The notes beneath the pieces are model-generated. The model worked only from the letters and a program-made list of their open reading frames with translations. It did not search any database and had not been told where the DNA came from. Positions 26,034 through 38,765 of a stretch of 64,000 nucleotides of DNA are shown piece by piece; within the stretch, counting starts at the first letter, position 1; each line of letters opens with the position of its first letter. The translations under genes and the position numbers were made by a program. The stretch covers positions 1 to 64,000 of the forward strand of contig NZ_SSXC01000033.1 in NCBI RefSeq assembly GCF_021699055.1. The letters are read 5' to 3'. This stretch comes from Blastococcus sp. MG754426. Its GTDB lineage: Bacteria; Actinomycetota; Actinomycetes; Mycobacteriales; Geodermatophilaceae.

Positions 26034-26680
26034 CGGTCGATCGTAGGCGGCGCTGCTGAGGTGCTGGAGCGGCCCGCTGCAGGGTCCCGCCCTGAGCTCG
26101 CGAGCGGTGGGGGGCAGCGGGGTCCTTCTCCCAGCGCGGCCCGGACGGCGGCGGCGGCGTGCAGCGCCGTCGTGGGGAAGGTCGGGACGGGGACGTCGTC
26201 CGGCCCGATCAGCAGCTCGATCTCGGTGCAGCCGAGCACCACCCCCTGCGCGCCGCGGGCCACCAGCCGGCCGACCACCTCCTGGTAGGTCCGCCGCGAC
26301 TCCTCGCGGACGACGCCGAGCACCAGCTCGTCGTAGATCACCCGGTGCACCAGGTCGCGGTCGGGCTGCTCCGGGACGTCGATCGCGCCGGTCACCGCAT
26401 CGGCGACGGTGTGCATCGTGTTGGTGCACAGCAGCACCAGGTCCGCGCCGGCGTCCTGCAGCGCACGCGCGTCGGCCGCCAGCAGCTCCCCCGCGGCGGC
26501 CCACTCGCCGGCCGCCTGCAGCCGCTGGACGCCGGCGAAGTCCACCGAGAGGAGGATGCAGCGCGCCGAGTGGAACCCGCCGAGCCGGTCGCGCACCGCC
26601 TCGTTGAGCAGCCGGTAGTACAGCGCACTGCTCTCCCAGCTCATCCCGCCCAGCAGCCCGATCGTCCGCACGCCCGGCAT
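26030..26680 (-). CDS. Aspartate/glutamate racemase-family protein with read-through tail
   Basis: The product (216 residues) matches the Asp/Glu racemase superfamily, with [16 protein letters not shown] at the start. The first catalytic Cys is in LLCTNTMH near residue 85 and the second in [12 protein letters not shown] near residue 150. These enzymes interconvert L- and D-amino acids without cofactor. The natural end is expected near the residues ALG at about 183. Instead a Gly codon at 26129-26131 stands where other genes carry a stop before the same palindromic element. Translation runs 33 more residues through the element to a TGA overlapping def. The substrate is unknown. Confidence 0.85.
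   Translation of the reverse strand: MPGVRTIGLLGGMSWESSALYYRLLNEAVRDRLGGFHSARCILLSVDFAGVQRLQAAGEWAAAGELLAADARALQDAGADLVLLCTNTMHTVADAVTGAIDVPEQPDRDLVHRVIYDELVLGVVREESRRTYQEVVGRLVARGAQGVVLGCTEIELLIGPDDVPVPTFPTTALHAAAAVRAALGEGPRCPPPLASSGRDPAAGRSSTSAAPPTIDR
26040..26045 (-). promoter_or_regulatory. -10 element for def
   Basis: On the minus strand TACGAT (TANNNT) ends six bases before the def GTG, allowing a leaderless def transcript independent of the racemase gene. It lies within the racemase 3' coding tail. Confidence 0.45.
26066..26129 (-). repeat. 3' palindromic element, copy 3 (translated as the racemase tail)
   Basis: It has the same order as the other copies: GAAGGACCCC, then CCCCCCACCGCTCGC, then GCAGCGGGCCGCTCC. 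Plus-strand arms GGCCCGCTGC (26071-26080) and GCAGCGGGGTCC (26114-26125) pair. Unlike the other copies it has no preceding stop codon and is read in frame by the racemase gene. Confidence 0.75.
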
Positions 26681-26738
26681 CGTCGCAGCTCGCCGGCGCC
26701 CGGCGCAGCGGTGCGGGCCTCCGGGCTCTCCCGCGCGT

Positions 26739-26777
26739 GGTCGCGCCCTGCCCACGCAGACGGGGCAGAGCGCGACC
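26739..26777 (-). terminator. Terminator hairpin after priA
   Basis: GGTCGCGC and CTGCCC (26739-26753, one unpaired C) face GGGCAG and GCGCGACC (26763-26777, one unpaired A), forming a 14-bp stem with one mismatch. It lies 46 bases beyond the priA stop and ahead of the racemase gene. The remaining bases to 26823 show nothing else. Confidence 0.6.
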
Positions 26778-26823
26778 GGCCGGGGGCAGCAGCACCGGGA
26801 GACCACCACCGCAGCGGCGACGC

Positions 26824-28806
26824 CTACACCAGGTCGAGCGGGTCCAGCTGCACGCGCACGTGCTCGGGCACCTTCTTCGCGCTCCGCACGCCCTGCACCT
26901 CGGCGAGCGCGTGCGCCAGGGCGGCGCCCTCGGTCCGCGGCACCCGCACCAGGTACCGCTCGCGCTCCCCCTCCTGCCCCGGCCGCGGCCGCTCCGGCAC
27001 CGGCCCCAGCAGGTCGGCGCCGTCGGGCAGCCGTGCGGTGGCCAGGAACTCCGCCAGCGCGGACGGCGACCCCACCAGCGACGCCATGCGCGTCACCGGC
27101 GGGAACCCCAGCTCCCGGCGGTCGGCGAGCTCCCGCTCGGCCAGCCAGGCCGGGTCCCAGCGCACCAGGGCCTGCACCACCGGGTGGGCGGCGTCGGCGG
27201 CCACGACCACCTGCCCGCCGGCCGAGGCCGGTCGCACGAGCGCCGCGGCGGTCGTCCACCGGCGCAGCGTCTCCTCCCCCGCCCGCAGGTCGGCCCGGCC
27301 CAGCAGCGCCCAGGAGTCCAGCAGCAGCGCGGCGCCGTAACCGCCGTCGGCCACCGGCTCCGCCCCCGGCGTGGCGACGACCAGCGCCGGCCCCGCCGGC
27401 ACGGTGGCGAGGACCCCGGACGTGCTGCCGGAGGTGCGCACGGTCGTGCCCGGGAAGGCGCGCGCGAGCTCCTCGGCGGTGCGCGACTCCCCCACCACCG
27501 CGGCCCGCAGCTTCGTCGCGTGGCAGTGCGGGCAGTCGAAGGTGGCCGCCGGCCGGGCGCACCAGCGGCAGGCCGGGATGCGGGTCCCCCCGGGACCTGG
27601 TCGCGGCGATATGCCCAGCGGGCCCGCGCAGTGCGCGCACCGGGCCGGCGCCCGGCAGCGGGCGCACGCCAGCGACGGGACGTAGCCGCGCCGGGGCACC
27701 TGCACGAGCACCGGTGCCCCCGCGGCCAGCGCGCGGCGGGCCGTCTCGTAGGCCAGCGAGGGCAGGCGCGCGGTGCGCGCCGCCGGGTCGCGGGCCAGCT
27801 CGAAGTCGTCGCCCAGCGCCTGCACCCGCGGGGCCGCGGCGCGCAGCGCCGGGCGGTCGGCGACCAGCTCGTTGGCCCAGCCGGACTCCACGAGCAGCGC
27901 GGCCTCGGCGGTGCGCGACGTGCCCGCGACCACCGCGGCGCAGGAGTCGAGCCAGGCGCGCTGGACCAGCACGTCGCGGGCGTGCGGGTAGGGCGCCCGC
28001 TCCTCGGAGTGCAGGTCGTCGCCGTCGTCCCAGACGACCACCAGGCCGAGGTCCCGGACCGGCGCGAACATCGCCGCCCGGGTGCCCAGCACCACCTGCG
28101 CGGCGCCGCGCGAGGCGGCGAGGAACCGCCGGTAGCGCTTCTCGGGCGAGTCGTCGGCCCGCAGCACGGTGAAGGAGTGCTCGGGCAGCAGGCGCTGCGC
28201 CGCCGCGGCCAGCCGGTCGAGGTCCCGGCCGTCGGGGACCACCACCAGCGACCCGCGCCGCCCCGCGAGCGCCGCGCGGCACAGCTCGACGAGCCGGGTG
28301 GGCCACTCCTCACCGGGCAGCGCCGTCCAGACCGCGCGCGCCGGCCGCCCCTCGGCCAGGGCGGACAGGAGCGCCGGCCCGGCCTGGTAGCGGGCGAACC
28401 CGGCGGGGTCCGGCGGCTCGGGCAGGGCCGCGGGGGTCGGCGACTCCCGCTTCTCGGCGGCGCCCCGGCGCGGCGGCAGGGCCAGCCGCAGCACGTCGCT
28501 CGCCGTCCCCGCGTAGCGGTCCGCCACGGCCCGGACCAGCCGCGCGACCTGCGAGGTGAGCACCGGTTCGCCGGAGGGCACGTGCGAGAGCGGCTGCAGC
28601 CGGCCGGCGAAGTCGGTGCTCTCCGCCAGCTCCCAGACCACGCCGTCGACGAGCCGGCCGTGGAACCGGACCCGCACCCGGCACCCGGCCTGCACCGTGC
28701 CGGCGTACTTCTCCGGGACGGCGTAGTCGAACGGCCGGTCCAGGTGCGCCAGGGGCACGTCGACGACGACCCGGGCGACCTGCACCGGACCAGTCTCCGT
28801 GCTCAC
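26824..28806 (-). CDS. priA: Probable replication restart protein PriA (actinobacterial, ATPase-degenerate)
   Basis: The 660-residue product has the PriA DNA-binding domain at the N terminus (VARVVVDVPLAHLDRPFDY), a helicase-like core and a C-terminal domain. The zinc-binding cysteine pairs appear around residues 385-440: CARCRAPARCAHC, CRWC and CPHC. The Walker A motif of helicase PriA is missing, with VVPDGRDLDRLAA in its place. The DEAH box is replaced by WDDGDD. This is known for actinobacterial PriA, which is thought to act as a loader or structural factor and not an ATP-driven helicase. It ends in a TAG codon. A partial palindromic element sits between it and metK. Confidence 0.9.
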   Translation of the reverse strand: MSTETGPVQVARVVVDVPLAHLDRPFDYAVPEKYAGTVQAGCRVRVRFHGRLVDGVVWELAESTDFAGRLQPLSHVPSGEPVLTSQVARLVRAVADRYAGTASDVLRLALPPRRGAAEKRESPTPAALPEPPDPAGFARYQAGPALLSALAEGRPARAVWTALPGEEWPTRLVELCRAALAGRRGSLVVVPDGRDLDRLAAAAQRLLPEHSFTVLRADDSPEKRYRRFLAASRGAAQVVLGTRAAMFAPVRDLGLVVVWDDGDDLHSEERAPYPHARDVLVQRAWLDSCAAVVAGTSRTAEAALLVESGWANELVADRPALRAAAPRVQALGDDFELARDPAARTARLPSLAYETARRALAAGAPVLVQVPRRGYVPSLACARCRAPARCAHCAGPLGISPRPGPGGTRIPACRWCARPAATFDCPHCHATKLRAAVVGESRTAEELARAFPGTTVRTSGSTSGVLATVPAGPALVVATPGAEPVADGGYGAALLLDSWALLGRADLRAGEETLRRWTTAAALVRPASAGGQVVVAADAAHPVVQALVRWDPAWLAERELADRRELGFPPVTRMASLVGSPSALAEFLATARLPDGADLLGPVPERPRPGQEGERERYLVRVPRTEGAALAHALAEVQGVRSAKKVPEHVRVQLDPLDLV

Positions 28807-28814
28807 ACCGACAA

Positions 28815-28846
28815 CTCCCCGGCTCCGGGGGTCGGCGGGGTCCTTC
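28815..28846 (-). repeat. Partial 3' palindromic element (after metK)
   Basis: Read on the minus strand, GAAGGACCCCGCCGACCCCC begins just after the metK stop codon and matches the left edge of the repeat family. The right arm is degenerate (only CCGGGG remains). The priA start lies nine bases further on. Confidence 0.45.
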
Positions 28847-28849
28847 GGT

Positions 28850-30064
28850 TCAGGCGACCGCGGCCTTCAGCGCCTCGACCCGGTCCAGCCGCTCCCAGGG
28901 CAGGTCGAGGTCAGCGCGGCCGAAGTGGCCGTAGGCGGCGGTGGGGCCGTAGATCGGGCGGAGCAGGTCCAGGTCGCGGACGATGGCGCCCGGCCGCAGG
29001 TCGAACACCGAGGTGATCGCCTTCTCCAGCACCTCGTCGGCGACCGCGCCGGTGCCCTGCGTGTCGACGAACAGCCCGACCGGGTGCGCGGCGCCGATGG
29101 CGTAGGCCACCTGCACCTCGCAGCGGCGGGCCAGGCCCGCGGCCACCACGTTCTTGGCGACCCAGCGCATCGCGTACGCGCCCGAGCGGTCGACCTTCGA
29201 CGGGTCCTTGCCGGAGAAGGCACCGCCGCCGTGGCGCGCCATGCCGCCGTAGGTGTCGACGATGATCTTCCGGCCGGTGAGCCCGGCGTCGCCCATCGGG
29301 CCGCCGATGACGAACTTGCCGGTCGGGTTCACGAGCAGCCGGTGCCCCTTGGTGGGCAGGCCGAGCGCGGCCAGCTCCGGCTCGACGACGAGCTCCTCGA
29401 TGTCGGGGGTGAGCAGCGTCTCGATGGAGATGTCCTCGGCGTGCTGCGAGGAGACGACGACCGTGTCGACGGCCACCGGGCGGTCGTCCTCGTAGACGAC
29501 GGTGACCTGGGTCTTGCCGTCGGGCCGCAGGTAGGGCACCGAGCCGTCCTTGCGCACCGCGGAGAGCCGGCGGGACAGCCGGTGGGCCAGCGCGATCGGC
29601 AGCGGCATCAGCTCGGGGGTCTCGTCGGTCGCGTACCCGAACATCAGGCCCTGGTCGCCGGCGCCCTGGCGCTCGATCGCATCCTCGACGGCCTGCTCCT
29701 GGTCGCGGACCTGGGCCTGCGTCCGCGACTCGTACCCGACGTCCACGCCCTGGGCGATGTCGGGCGACTGGGCGCCGATGGACACGCTGACGCCGCAGGA
29801 GGCACCGTCGAAACCCTTGCGCGAGGAGTCGTAGCCGATCCGGAGCACCGTCTCGCGGACGATCGCCGGGATGTCGACGTACCCGGCCGTGGTGACCTCG
29901 CCGGCGATGTGCACCTGGCCGGTGGTGATGAGCGTCTCGACGGCGACGCGGCTGCGCGGGTCCTGGGCGAGCATCGCGTCCAGGATCGAGTCGCTGATCT
30001 GGTCGGCGATCTTGTCCGGGTGGCCCTCGGTCACCGACTCGGACGTGAAGAGGCGGCGTGGCAC
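28850..30064 (-). CDS. metK: S-adenosylmethionine synthetase
   Basis: The 404-residue product makes S-adenosylmethionine from methionine and ATP. Motifs include [20 protein letters not shown] at the N terminus and [18 protein letters not shown] near residue 135. The P-loop-like [19 protein letters not shown] lies near 280. The start is a GTG with AGGGAGT seven bases upstream. The leader contains an inverted repeat (30121-30151). No SAM riboswitch was recognised. It is cytoplasmic and tetrameric in most bacteria. Confidence 0.98.
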   Translation of the reverse strand: MPRRLFTSESVTEGHPDKIADQISDSILDAMLAQDPRSRVAVETLITTGQVHIAGEVTTAGYVDIPAIVRETVLRIGYDSSRKGFDGASCGVSVSIGAQSPDIAQGVDVGYESRTQAQVRDQEQAVEDAIERQGAGDQGLMFGYATDETPELMPLPIALAHRLSRRLSAVRKDGSVPYLRPDGKTQVTVVYEDDRPVAVDTVVVSSQHAEDISIETLLTPDIEELVVEPELAALGLPTKGHRLLVNPTGKFVIGGPMGDAGLTGRKIIVDTYGGMARHGGGAFSGKDPSKVDRSGAYAMRWVAKNVVAAGLARRCEVQVAYAIGAAHPVGLFVDTQGTGAVADEVLEKAITSVFDLRPGAIVRDLDLLRPIYGPTAAYGHFGRADLDLPWERLDRVEALKAAVA

Positions 30065-30120
30065 TCGGTGACTCCCTGGGACGGTGGGCGGGTGGGGGCG
30101 GAGCGACGGCGGCTCGACGG

Positions 30121-30151
30121 ACGTTCGGTGCGGAGCACCGGGGAGGAACGT
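30121..30151. promoter_or_regulatory. Inverted repeat in the metK leader
   Basis: ACGTTC (30121-30126) and GAACGT (30146-30151) flank a compact hairpin in which CGGTGC and GCACCG pair across three bases. It lies about 60-90 bases upstream of the metK start and could be an operator or RNA hairpin. No factor can be named. Confidence 0.3.
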
Positions 30152-30187
30152 TACCGGCGCACCCCCGCGACGGGCACGACGGCTCCG

Positions 30188-31414
30188 TCAGGCCTCGCCG
30201 GGCCCGCCCAGCCGGGCGGCGACGGCGGTCCAGATCCCGGCGGCGACGGCGTCCTTGCTGCCCCGCGGGACCTCGGTGACCGCGCCGTCGGCGGCGAGCA
30301 CGACGACGGCGTTGTCCGGCCGGCCGAACACCTGGCCCGCCGAGACGTCGTTGACCACGAGGAGGTCGCAGCCCTTCCGGGCGAGCTTGGCCCGGGCGTG
30401 GGTGAGCACGTCGCCGTCGGCGTCCCCGGTCTCGGCGGCGAAACCGATGACGAGCTGACCGGGCCGCCGCTCGCCGACGAGCTCGGCGAGCACGTCGGGG
30501 TTGCGGACCAGCTCCACCGCGCTGGGCTCCGCGGCCGAACCCTTCTTCAGCTTGGTCGCGGCGACGCCGGCCGGGCGGAAGTCGGCCACCGCCGCGCTCA
30601 TGACCACCACGTCGGCGGCCTGGGCCTCGGTCAGCACCGCCGTCCGCAGCTGCTCGGCGGTCTCCACGGGCACGACCCGGACCCCGAAGGGGGTGGGGGC
30701 CTCCACGTTGGCCGCGACCAGGACCACCTCGGCGCCGCGGGCGGCGGCCACGCGGGCCAGCGCCCAGCCCTGCCGGCCCGAGGAGCGGTTGCCGAGGTAG
30801 CGGACCGGGTCCAGCGGCTCGCGGGTGCCGCCGGCGCTGATGACCACCGTCCGGCCGGCGAGGTCGCGGGGCAGCGCGGCGGCGCCGCCCTCGAGGACGA
30901 CGGCGGCCAGGGCGGCGACGTCGCCGGGCTCGGGCAGCCGGCCGGGGCCGGAGTCGGGCCCGGTGAGCCGGCCGACGGCGGGCGGGAGGACGATCGAGCC
31001 CCGGCGGCGCAGCGTCGCCACGTTGTCCTGCGTCGCGGGGTGCAGCCACATCTCGGTGTGCATGGCCGGCACGAAGACGACCGGGCAGTGCGCGGTGAGC
31101 AGGGTGGCGGTGAGCAGGTCGTCGGCCCGGCCCGCCGCGGCCCGCGCCAGCAGGTCGGCGGTGGCCGGCGCGACGACGACGAGGTCGGCGGTCTGCCCGA
31201 TGCGCACGTGGGCGACCTCGGGGACGTCGGACCATACGTCGGTGGTGACGGGGTTGCCGGAGAGGGCCTCGAAGGTCGCCGCCCCGACGAAGTGCAGCGC
31301 ACCGGGCGTGGGGACGACGCGGACGTCGTGCCCCGCCTCGGTGAGGGCCCGCAGCAGCAGCGCGGCCTTGTAGGCGGCCACTCCCCCGCTGACACCCAGC
31401 ACGATCCGGCTCAT
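30188..31414 (-). CDS. coaBC: Bifunctional phosphopantothenoylcysteine decarboxylase/synthetase
   Basis: The 408-residue product carries out two consecutive steps of coenzyme A synthesis. The N-terminal flavin-dependent decarboxylase (CoaC, residues 1-185) shows GVSGGVAAYKAALLLRAL and VPAMHTEMW. The C-terminal synthetase (CoaB, about 190-400) begins VVISAGGTREPLDPVRYLGN and has AAVADFRPAGVAATKLKK, then LLVVNDVS. The order with rpoZ, gmk and mihF upstream and metK and priA downstream is the standard actinobacterial cluster. A GC hairpin (31441-31466) and a palindromic element separate it from rpoZ. Confidence 0.96.
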   Translation of the reverse strand: MSRIVLGVSGGVAAYKAALLLRALTEAGHDVRVVPTPGALHFVGAATFEALSGNPVTTDVWSDVPEVAHVRIGQTADLVVVAPATADLLARAAAGRADDLLTATLLTAHCPVVFVPAMHTEMWLHPATQDNVATLRRRGSIVLPPAVGRLTGPDSGPGRLPEPGDVAALAAVVLEGGAAALPRDLAGRTVVISAGGTREPLDPVRYLGNRSSGRQGWALARVAAARGAEVVLVAANVEAPTPFGVRVVPVETAEQLRTAVLTEAQAADVVVMSAAVADFRPAGVAATKLKKGSAAEPSAVELVRNPDVLAELVGERRPGQLVIGFAAETGDADGDVLTHARAKLARKGCDLLVVNDVSAGQVFGRPDNAVVVLAADGAVTEVPRGSKDAVAAGIWTAVAARLGGPGEA

Positions 31415-31440
31415 GCGCTCATCCTGCCGCAGGCACGACG

Positions 31441-31466
31441 ACGCCCCCGGCGCGGGCCGGGGGCGT
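31441..31466. terminator. GC-rich hairpin in the coaBC leader
   Basis: ACGCCCCCGG (31441-31450) and CCGGGGGCGT (31457-31466) form a perfect 10-bp stem with a 6-base loop, 27 bases upstream of coaBC and just after the palindromic element that follows rpoZ. It may act as a second attenuator. Confidence 0.5.
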
Positions 31467-31477
31467 CACCAGAAAGG

Positions 31478-31546
31478 GATGGAACGGCCCCCTCGCAGGG
31501 GCCCGCCGCGAGTAGAGCGAGCGGTGGGGGGCGAGGGGGTCCTGTC
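31478..31546 (-). repeat. 3' palindromic element, copy 4 (after rpoZ)
   Basis: It begins right at the rpoZ stop codon on the minus strand. Plus-strand arms GGCCCCCTCGC (31486-31496) and GCGAGGGGGTCC (31531-31542) pair. The central CCCACCGCTCGC block and the GGCCGTTCCATC end match copies 1-3 and 5. Confidence 0.8.
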
Positions 31547-31810
31547 TCAGTTCTCGCCGGCGGTGTGCGCCAGGAGGCCCTCGTTGATCTCGCGGAGCGC
31601 GATCGACAGCGGCTTCTCCTGGGGCGCGGTGTCGACCAGCGGGCCGACGTACTCCAGCAGGCCCTCGGAGAGCTGGCTGTAGTAGGCGTTGATCTGGCGC
31701 GCGCGCTTGGCGGCGAAGATCACCAAGCCGTACTTGCTGCTGGTGCGCTCGAGCAGCTCGTCGATCGGCGGGTTGGTGATGCCCTCGGGGGCGGGTGCGA
31801 CTCCGGACAC
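31547..31810 (-). CDS. rpoZ: RNA polymerase omega subunit
   Basis: The 87-residue product assists assembly of RNA polymerase by folding around the beta-prime C terminus. The core reads [29 protein letters not shown], followed by [25 protein letters not shown], typical of actinobacterial omega. The GTG at 31810 is chosen, with a GAGGAGA site somewhat far upstream. It lies between gmk and coaBC in the conserved cluster. Confidence 0.95.
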   Translation of the reverse strand: MSGVAPAPEGITNPPIDELLERTSSKYGLVIFAAKRARQINAYYSQLSEGLLEYVGPLVDTAPQEKPLSIALREINEGLLAHTAGEN

Positions 31811-31869
31811 GGTCGGACGGGTCTCCTCGATCGTTTTCGTGGGAGCGGGCGGCCGGCGGACCGGCGGGC

Positions 31870-32469
31870 TCACTCGTGGGCGCCGGTGCCCGGAAGGGGT
31901 CCGGGCGAGGGCGCAGTCAGCAAGCCTACCAACTCGTCCGCGGCGCGGGCGACGTCGTCGTTGACCACCACCACGTCGAACTCGCCGGAGGAGTCCAGCT
32001 CGGCCTGCGCGATCGCCAGCCGGCGCTCCTGGACGGCGGCCGGCTCCGACCCCCGCCCGGCCAGCCGGCTCACCAGCTCGGCCCACGACGGCGGGGCGAG
32101 GAAGACCAGCTGCGCCTCGGGGGCGCGGGCCCGGACCTGCCGGGCGCCCTGGAGCTCGATCTCCAGCAGCGCCGGCCGGCCGCTGGCGAGTTGCGCCTGC
32201 ACCGGCGCGAGCGGGGTGCCGTAGCGGTTGCCCGCGTACTCCGCCCACTCCAGGAGCCCGTCGGTGGCGATCAGCCGGTCGAACTCGGCGGCGGAGACGA
32301 AGTGGTAGTGCACGCCGTCGACCTCGCCGGGCCGGGGACGACGAGTGGTGGCCGACACCGACACCCAGACCTCGGGGTGCCGCCGCCGGACCTCGGCGAC
32401 CACGGTGCCCTTGCCGACCCCGGAGGGTCCGGAGAGCACGGTCAGCCGTGCCGGTGTCGCTGCTGCCAC
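31870..32469 (-). CDS. gmk: Guanylate kinase
   Basis: The 199-residue enzyme phosphorylates GMP to GDP. The P-loop is [12 protein letters not shown] near residue 12, followed by the GMP-binding [22 protein letters not shown] and [13 protein letters not shown]. The last 20 residues are a variable Pro/Gly tail. The start is GTG. It lies 44 bases from mihF and 59 from rpoZ. Confidence 0.97.
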   Translation of the reverse strand: MAAATPARLTVLSGPSGVGKGTVVAEVRRRHPEVWVSVSATTRRPRPGEVDGVHYHFVSAAEFDRLIATDGLLEWAEYAGNRYGTPLAPVQAQLASGRPALLEIELQGARQVRARAPEAQLVFLAPPSWAELVSRLAGRGSEPAAVQERRLAIAQAELDSSGEFDVVVVNDDVARAADELVGLLTAPSPGPLPGTGAHE

Positions 32470-32513
32470 TCGTCGTCCTCGCCCGGGGTCGTCGGCGGTT
32501 GCCGACGACCCCC

Positions 32514-32870
32514 TCAGACGGAGCCGTCGGCGGGGACCTGGTCGGCGTCGATCGTGTCGCCGCCGAACTCGGCCTCCAGCGCCCGCCGCTGGTTGGCGCC
32601 CAGCCCCCGCACGCGTCGCGTGGGGGAGATCTCCAGGCGCTCCATGATCTTCGCAGCCCGCGCCTTGCCCACACCGGGCAGGGATTCCAGGACCGCGGAG
32701 ACCCGCATCTTGCCGATCACTTCATCGGTCTCGCCCTGCTTGAGGACGTCGCCGACGGTGGCGCCCTTGCTCTTGAGTCGCTCGCGCAGCTCGGCGCGCG
32801 CCTTGCGGGCCGCGGCCGCCTTCTCGAGGGCGGCGGCCCGCTGTTCCGGGGACAGTTCAGGCAGGGGCAT
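32514..32870 (-). CDS. mihF: Integration host factor, actinobacterial type
   Basis: The 118-residue product matches mIHF, the nucleoid-associated DNA-bending protein of actinobacteria, essential in mycobacteria and unrelated in fold to the E. coli IHF. It has a long N-terminal basic helix rich in Ala, Lys and Arg (residues 8-35). A helix-two-turn-helix follows with [25 protein letters not shown] in spirit: [18 protein letters not shown] is visible near residue 64. The last 15 residues are acidic. ATG at 32870. Confidence 0.93.
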   Translation of the reverse strand: MPLPELSPEQRAAALEKAAAARKARAELRERLKSKGATVGDVLKQGETDEVIGKMRVSAVLESLPGVGKARAAKIMERLEISPTRRVRGLGANQRRALEAEFGGDTIDADQVPADGSV

Positions 32871-33198
32871 CGTGCAACCCAATCGTGTCGTCGTCGGCCG
32901 ATGTGCGACCGGCGGTCGTTCGGTTTCCGGGGACGCACCGCGTCCCCGGCTGCGAGCCTGTCCGCCCTGGGAGTTCAGGGCAAATCCGCAGGTCCGCGCG
33001 GACGCGGCGACCCGCGGCACGGCCCCGGCACCCCGGGTCCGCACGATCGCCGCCCTTTCGGTGACCCTCCGTGATCAGCCCAGGTCGGATGCGCTAACCG
33101 GACGGTCGGGTCTCGCCGGGTCGGTTGCCCGCGCACCTGGTCCGAGGCGCCGCGACACGCCGACGGGACGACACGCCCGGCAGCGGTTCCCGCCCCGC
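32871..33198. other. 328-bp intergenic region between pyrF and mihF
   Basis: This is the longest gene-free stretch. It holds a perfect 10-bp-stem hairpin (32927-32949) and a possible minus-strand promoter for mihF: TTGCCC (plus 32978-32983), 17 bases, then CAGGCT (32955-32960). A small stem GCCCTG/CAGGGC falls in the spacer. No convincing open frame or RNA gene was seen. Confidence 0.5.
32927..32949. terminator. Perfect triloop hairpin upstream of mihF
   Basis: CCGGGGACGC and GCGTCCCCGG pair over ten bases around an ACC loop, 57-79 bases before the mihF start. It is either the terminator of the pyrimidine operon or a leader hairpin of mihF. It lies just downstream of the proposed promoter, which favours the latter. 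Confidence 0.5.
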
Positions 33199-34077
33199 TC
33201 AGGCCGCCAGCGCCTCCGCCCAGCGCTCGGCGGCGGCCCGCAGCGCGGCCGGGTCCGGGCCCGCGCCGAGCACGTCCCGGGACACCGTGGGCACGACCGC
33301 GGCGCGGACGCCGAACAGCCGGCGCAGGTCGCGCACCGTGCCGCCCTGCGCACCGAGGCCGGGTGCCAGCACCGGACCGCCCAGACCGGCCAGGTCGACG
33401 TCCAGCTCCCGCAGCGTCGCCCCGACCACCACCCCGAACGAGCCGGTGGTGGGCCCGAACCCGGTCGCCAGGTCCCGCACGGCACCGGGGTCGGGCAGCG
33501 GATCGCCCACGACCCAGCCCGGGGTGTTCCACCCGCGCACGGTGTCGACGACGACCTGCGCGGCCGACCGCTCGCCGGCGCGCGCGTGCTGGAGCGTCCC
33601 GGCGTCGGGGTTGGAGGTGCGGGCCAGCACGAACAGCCCCCCGCCGTGCTGCCGCGCGGTGTCGACCGCCGGCTGCAGCGAGCCCGGTCCCAGGTAGGGG
33701 TTGACGGTCATCGCGTCCACCGCCAGCGGGTGGTCGGCGCGCAGGTGGTCGGCGTAGGCGGCCATGGTCGAGCCGATGTCGCCGCGCTTGGCGTCCAGCA
33801 GCACCAGCGCCCCGGCGGCCCGCGCCCGGGCCACCCCCTCCTCCAGGACGGCGACGCCGCGGGAGCCGAACCGCTCGTAGAAGGCGATCTGCGGCTTGAG
33901 GACGGCGACCGACCCGGCCAGCGCGCCGATGACGGCGTCGGTGAACGCGGCTATCCCCTCGGCGCTGTCGGGCAGCCCCCAGGCGTCCAGCAGGGCGGCG
34001 TGCGGGTCGATGCCGACGCACAGCGGCCCCCGGGCGGCCACGGCGTCGGCGAGCCGTTGACCGAAGGGTGCGTTCAC
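33199..34077 (-). CDS. pyrF: Orotidine 5'-phosphate decarboxylase (type 2)
   Basis: The 292-residue enzyme converts OMP to UMP, the last step of the pathway. It is the type 2 form used by actinobacteria: GIDPHAALLDAWGL at the start, then KPQIAFYERFGSRG, and the catalytic LLDAKRGDIGSTMAAYA near residue 90. The GTG overlaps the stop of the preceding pyrD-like gene (GTGA). Last gene of the pyrimidine operon. Confidence 0.96.
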   Translation of the reverse strand: MNAPFGQRLADAVAARGPLCVGIDPHAALLDAWGLPDSAEGIAAFTDAVIGALAGSVAVLKPQIAFYERFGSRGVAVLEEGVARARAAGALVLLDAKRGDIGSTMAAYADHLRADHPLAVDAMTVNPYLGPGSLQPAVDTARQHGGGLFVLARTSNPDAGTLQHARAGERSAAQVVVDTVRGWNTPGWVVGDPLPDPGAVRDLATGFGPTTGSFGVVVGATLRELDVDLAGLGGPVLAPGLGAQGGTVRDLRRLFGVRAAVVPTVSRDVLGAGPDPAALRAAAERWAEALAA

Positions 34078-35434
34078 GGGGCCTCCACGGATCGGGGCAG
34101 GGTCTCGCCGAGCGCGTCGACGCAGCGCCGCGCGAGCATGGGGTCGGCGAACGCGCCGGCGGCGGCCTGCACGGCGTCGGCCCCGGCGGTGAAGAGCGCC
34201 TCGAACGAGGCGGGGTCGGTCACCCCGCCCATCGCCAGGACGTCGAAGTGCGCCCCGCCCGACGCGCGCAGGGCGACCAGGCGGCGGGTGAAGTCCAGCG
34301 CCGGCTCGCGGACGGCTATCCCGGACAGCCCGGCCAGCTCGCGCCCCGGGAAGGTGGGCGTGCCGTCGCTGCGGCGCACCCGGCTCTGCACGGTGTTGAT
34401 GCCGGCGATCCCGTCGACCAGCGGGGCCAGCCGAGGGACGAGCGCAGCCAGCCGGTCGACGTCCAGCCAGGAGAGCTTGGCCACCAGCCCCGTGCGGTCG
34501 TCGAGCTGCCGTCGCACCGCCTCGACGACCGCGACGGTCGCGTCGGCGTCCAGGCACAGCGGCGGCTTCACCCCGGCCGCCGACCGGTCGAGGGTGTTGG
34601 GGCAGGAGAGGTTCAGCTCGACCACCGTCGCGCCGGCCTCCTGCGCCAGGAGCGCGGTGCGGGCGAAGTCAGCCGCCAGGTCGTCGCCCTCCCCCATGAC
34701 GCTCACCAGCAGCACCTGCTCCTCGCCGACGGCGGCCACGGCGCGCGCCAGGTCGGCCATCCACTCCTCCGGCTCGGGCGACGGGACGCCGAAGGAGTTG
34801 ACGCTGCTCACCGCCGGCGAGCCCGGCGGCACCCAGTCCCAGGGGTCGGATACGACGTCCGCGACGGCTCCCGGGGGAAGGCTCGCCGTCTGCGCCGGGG
34901 CGACCGTCCAGTTCGGGGCCTCGTTGGGCGGGTGGGCGCGGCCGCGCACGGTCTTGTACGTGAGCACGTTCCAGCCGTTGGCCACGTTGTGCCGCACCCA
35001 CGCCGCGCTGCCGTTGAGGACGCACGAGGAGACCCCGACGGGGAACCCCACCGTGCGGCCGAGCAGCGGCCAGCGCCGCCCACCCGCGGTCGGCCGCTCG
35101 GGCAGCCGCGGGCCCAGCGGCCGCTCCAGGTTCTCGCGGAAGGAGCCGAGCACGTCGTAGGCGGGCGTGGGCAGCCCGTGCGCGGCCAGCAGGTCGGCCC
35201 GGCGGGCGGTGCAGAGCACGCGGGTGAGGAGCGGCAGGTCGTCCTCGCCGACCGCGCCGGTGGCCAGCCGGGCGGCCAGGTCGGTGGCCGCACCGGTCAG
35301 CGCGTCGAGGTCGGCCTGCGGGGGCCGCCCGAACCGGGTGAGCCCCGCCGCGAACGCCGCGGGCAGCCCCTCGACCAGCCCGCGGGCGACGACGTCGTCG
35401 CGCAGCCGGGCGACCGCGCCGGGCGACGACGTCG

Positions 35435-35438
<4 letters not shown>
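34074..35438 (-). CDS. pyrD: Divergent dihydroorotate dehydrogenase-like protein
   Basis: The 454-residue product occupies the pyrD position between carB and pyrF and has a FMN-barrel of the dihydroorotate dehydrogenase family. Visible motifs are [40 protein letters not shown] near residue 280, [17 protein letters not shown] and [13 protein letters not shown]. It is about 100 residues longer than usual, with an N-terminal 125-residue extension starting after the GTGA overlap with carB. No PyrK electron-transfer subunit is nearby. It should oxidise dihydroorotate to orotate, but its electron acceptor class cannot be decided from sequence. The position in the operon is the best evidence for function. 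Confidence 0.8.
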
Positions 35439-38764
<3,326 letters not shown>

Positions 38765-38765
38765 G

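Noticed and set aside
30065-30187. SAM riboswitch ahead of metK
   Set aside because: Only a simple inverted repeat is present; the conserved cores of known SAM aptamers are not recognisable.
28799-32224. A plus-strand open frame of more than 1100 codons opposite metK, coaBC and gmk
   Set aside because: GC-rich antisense frames stay open by codon bias. Its composition is biased and the minus-strand genes have clear family motifs.
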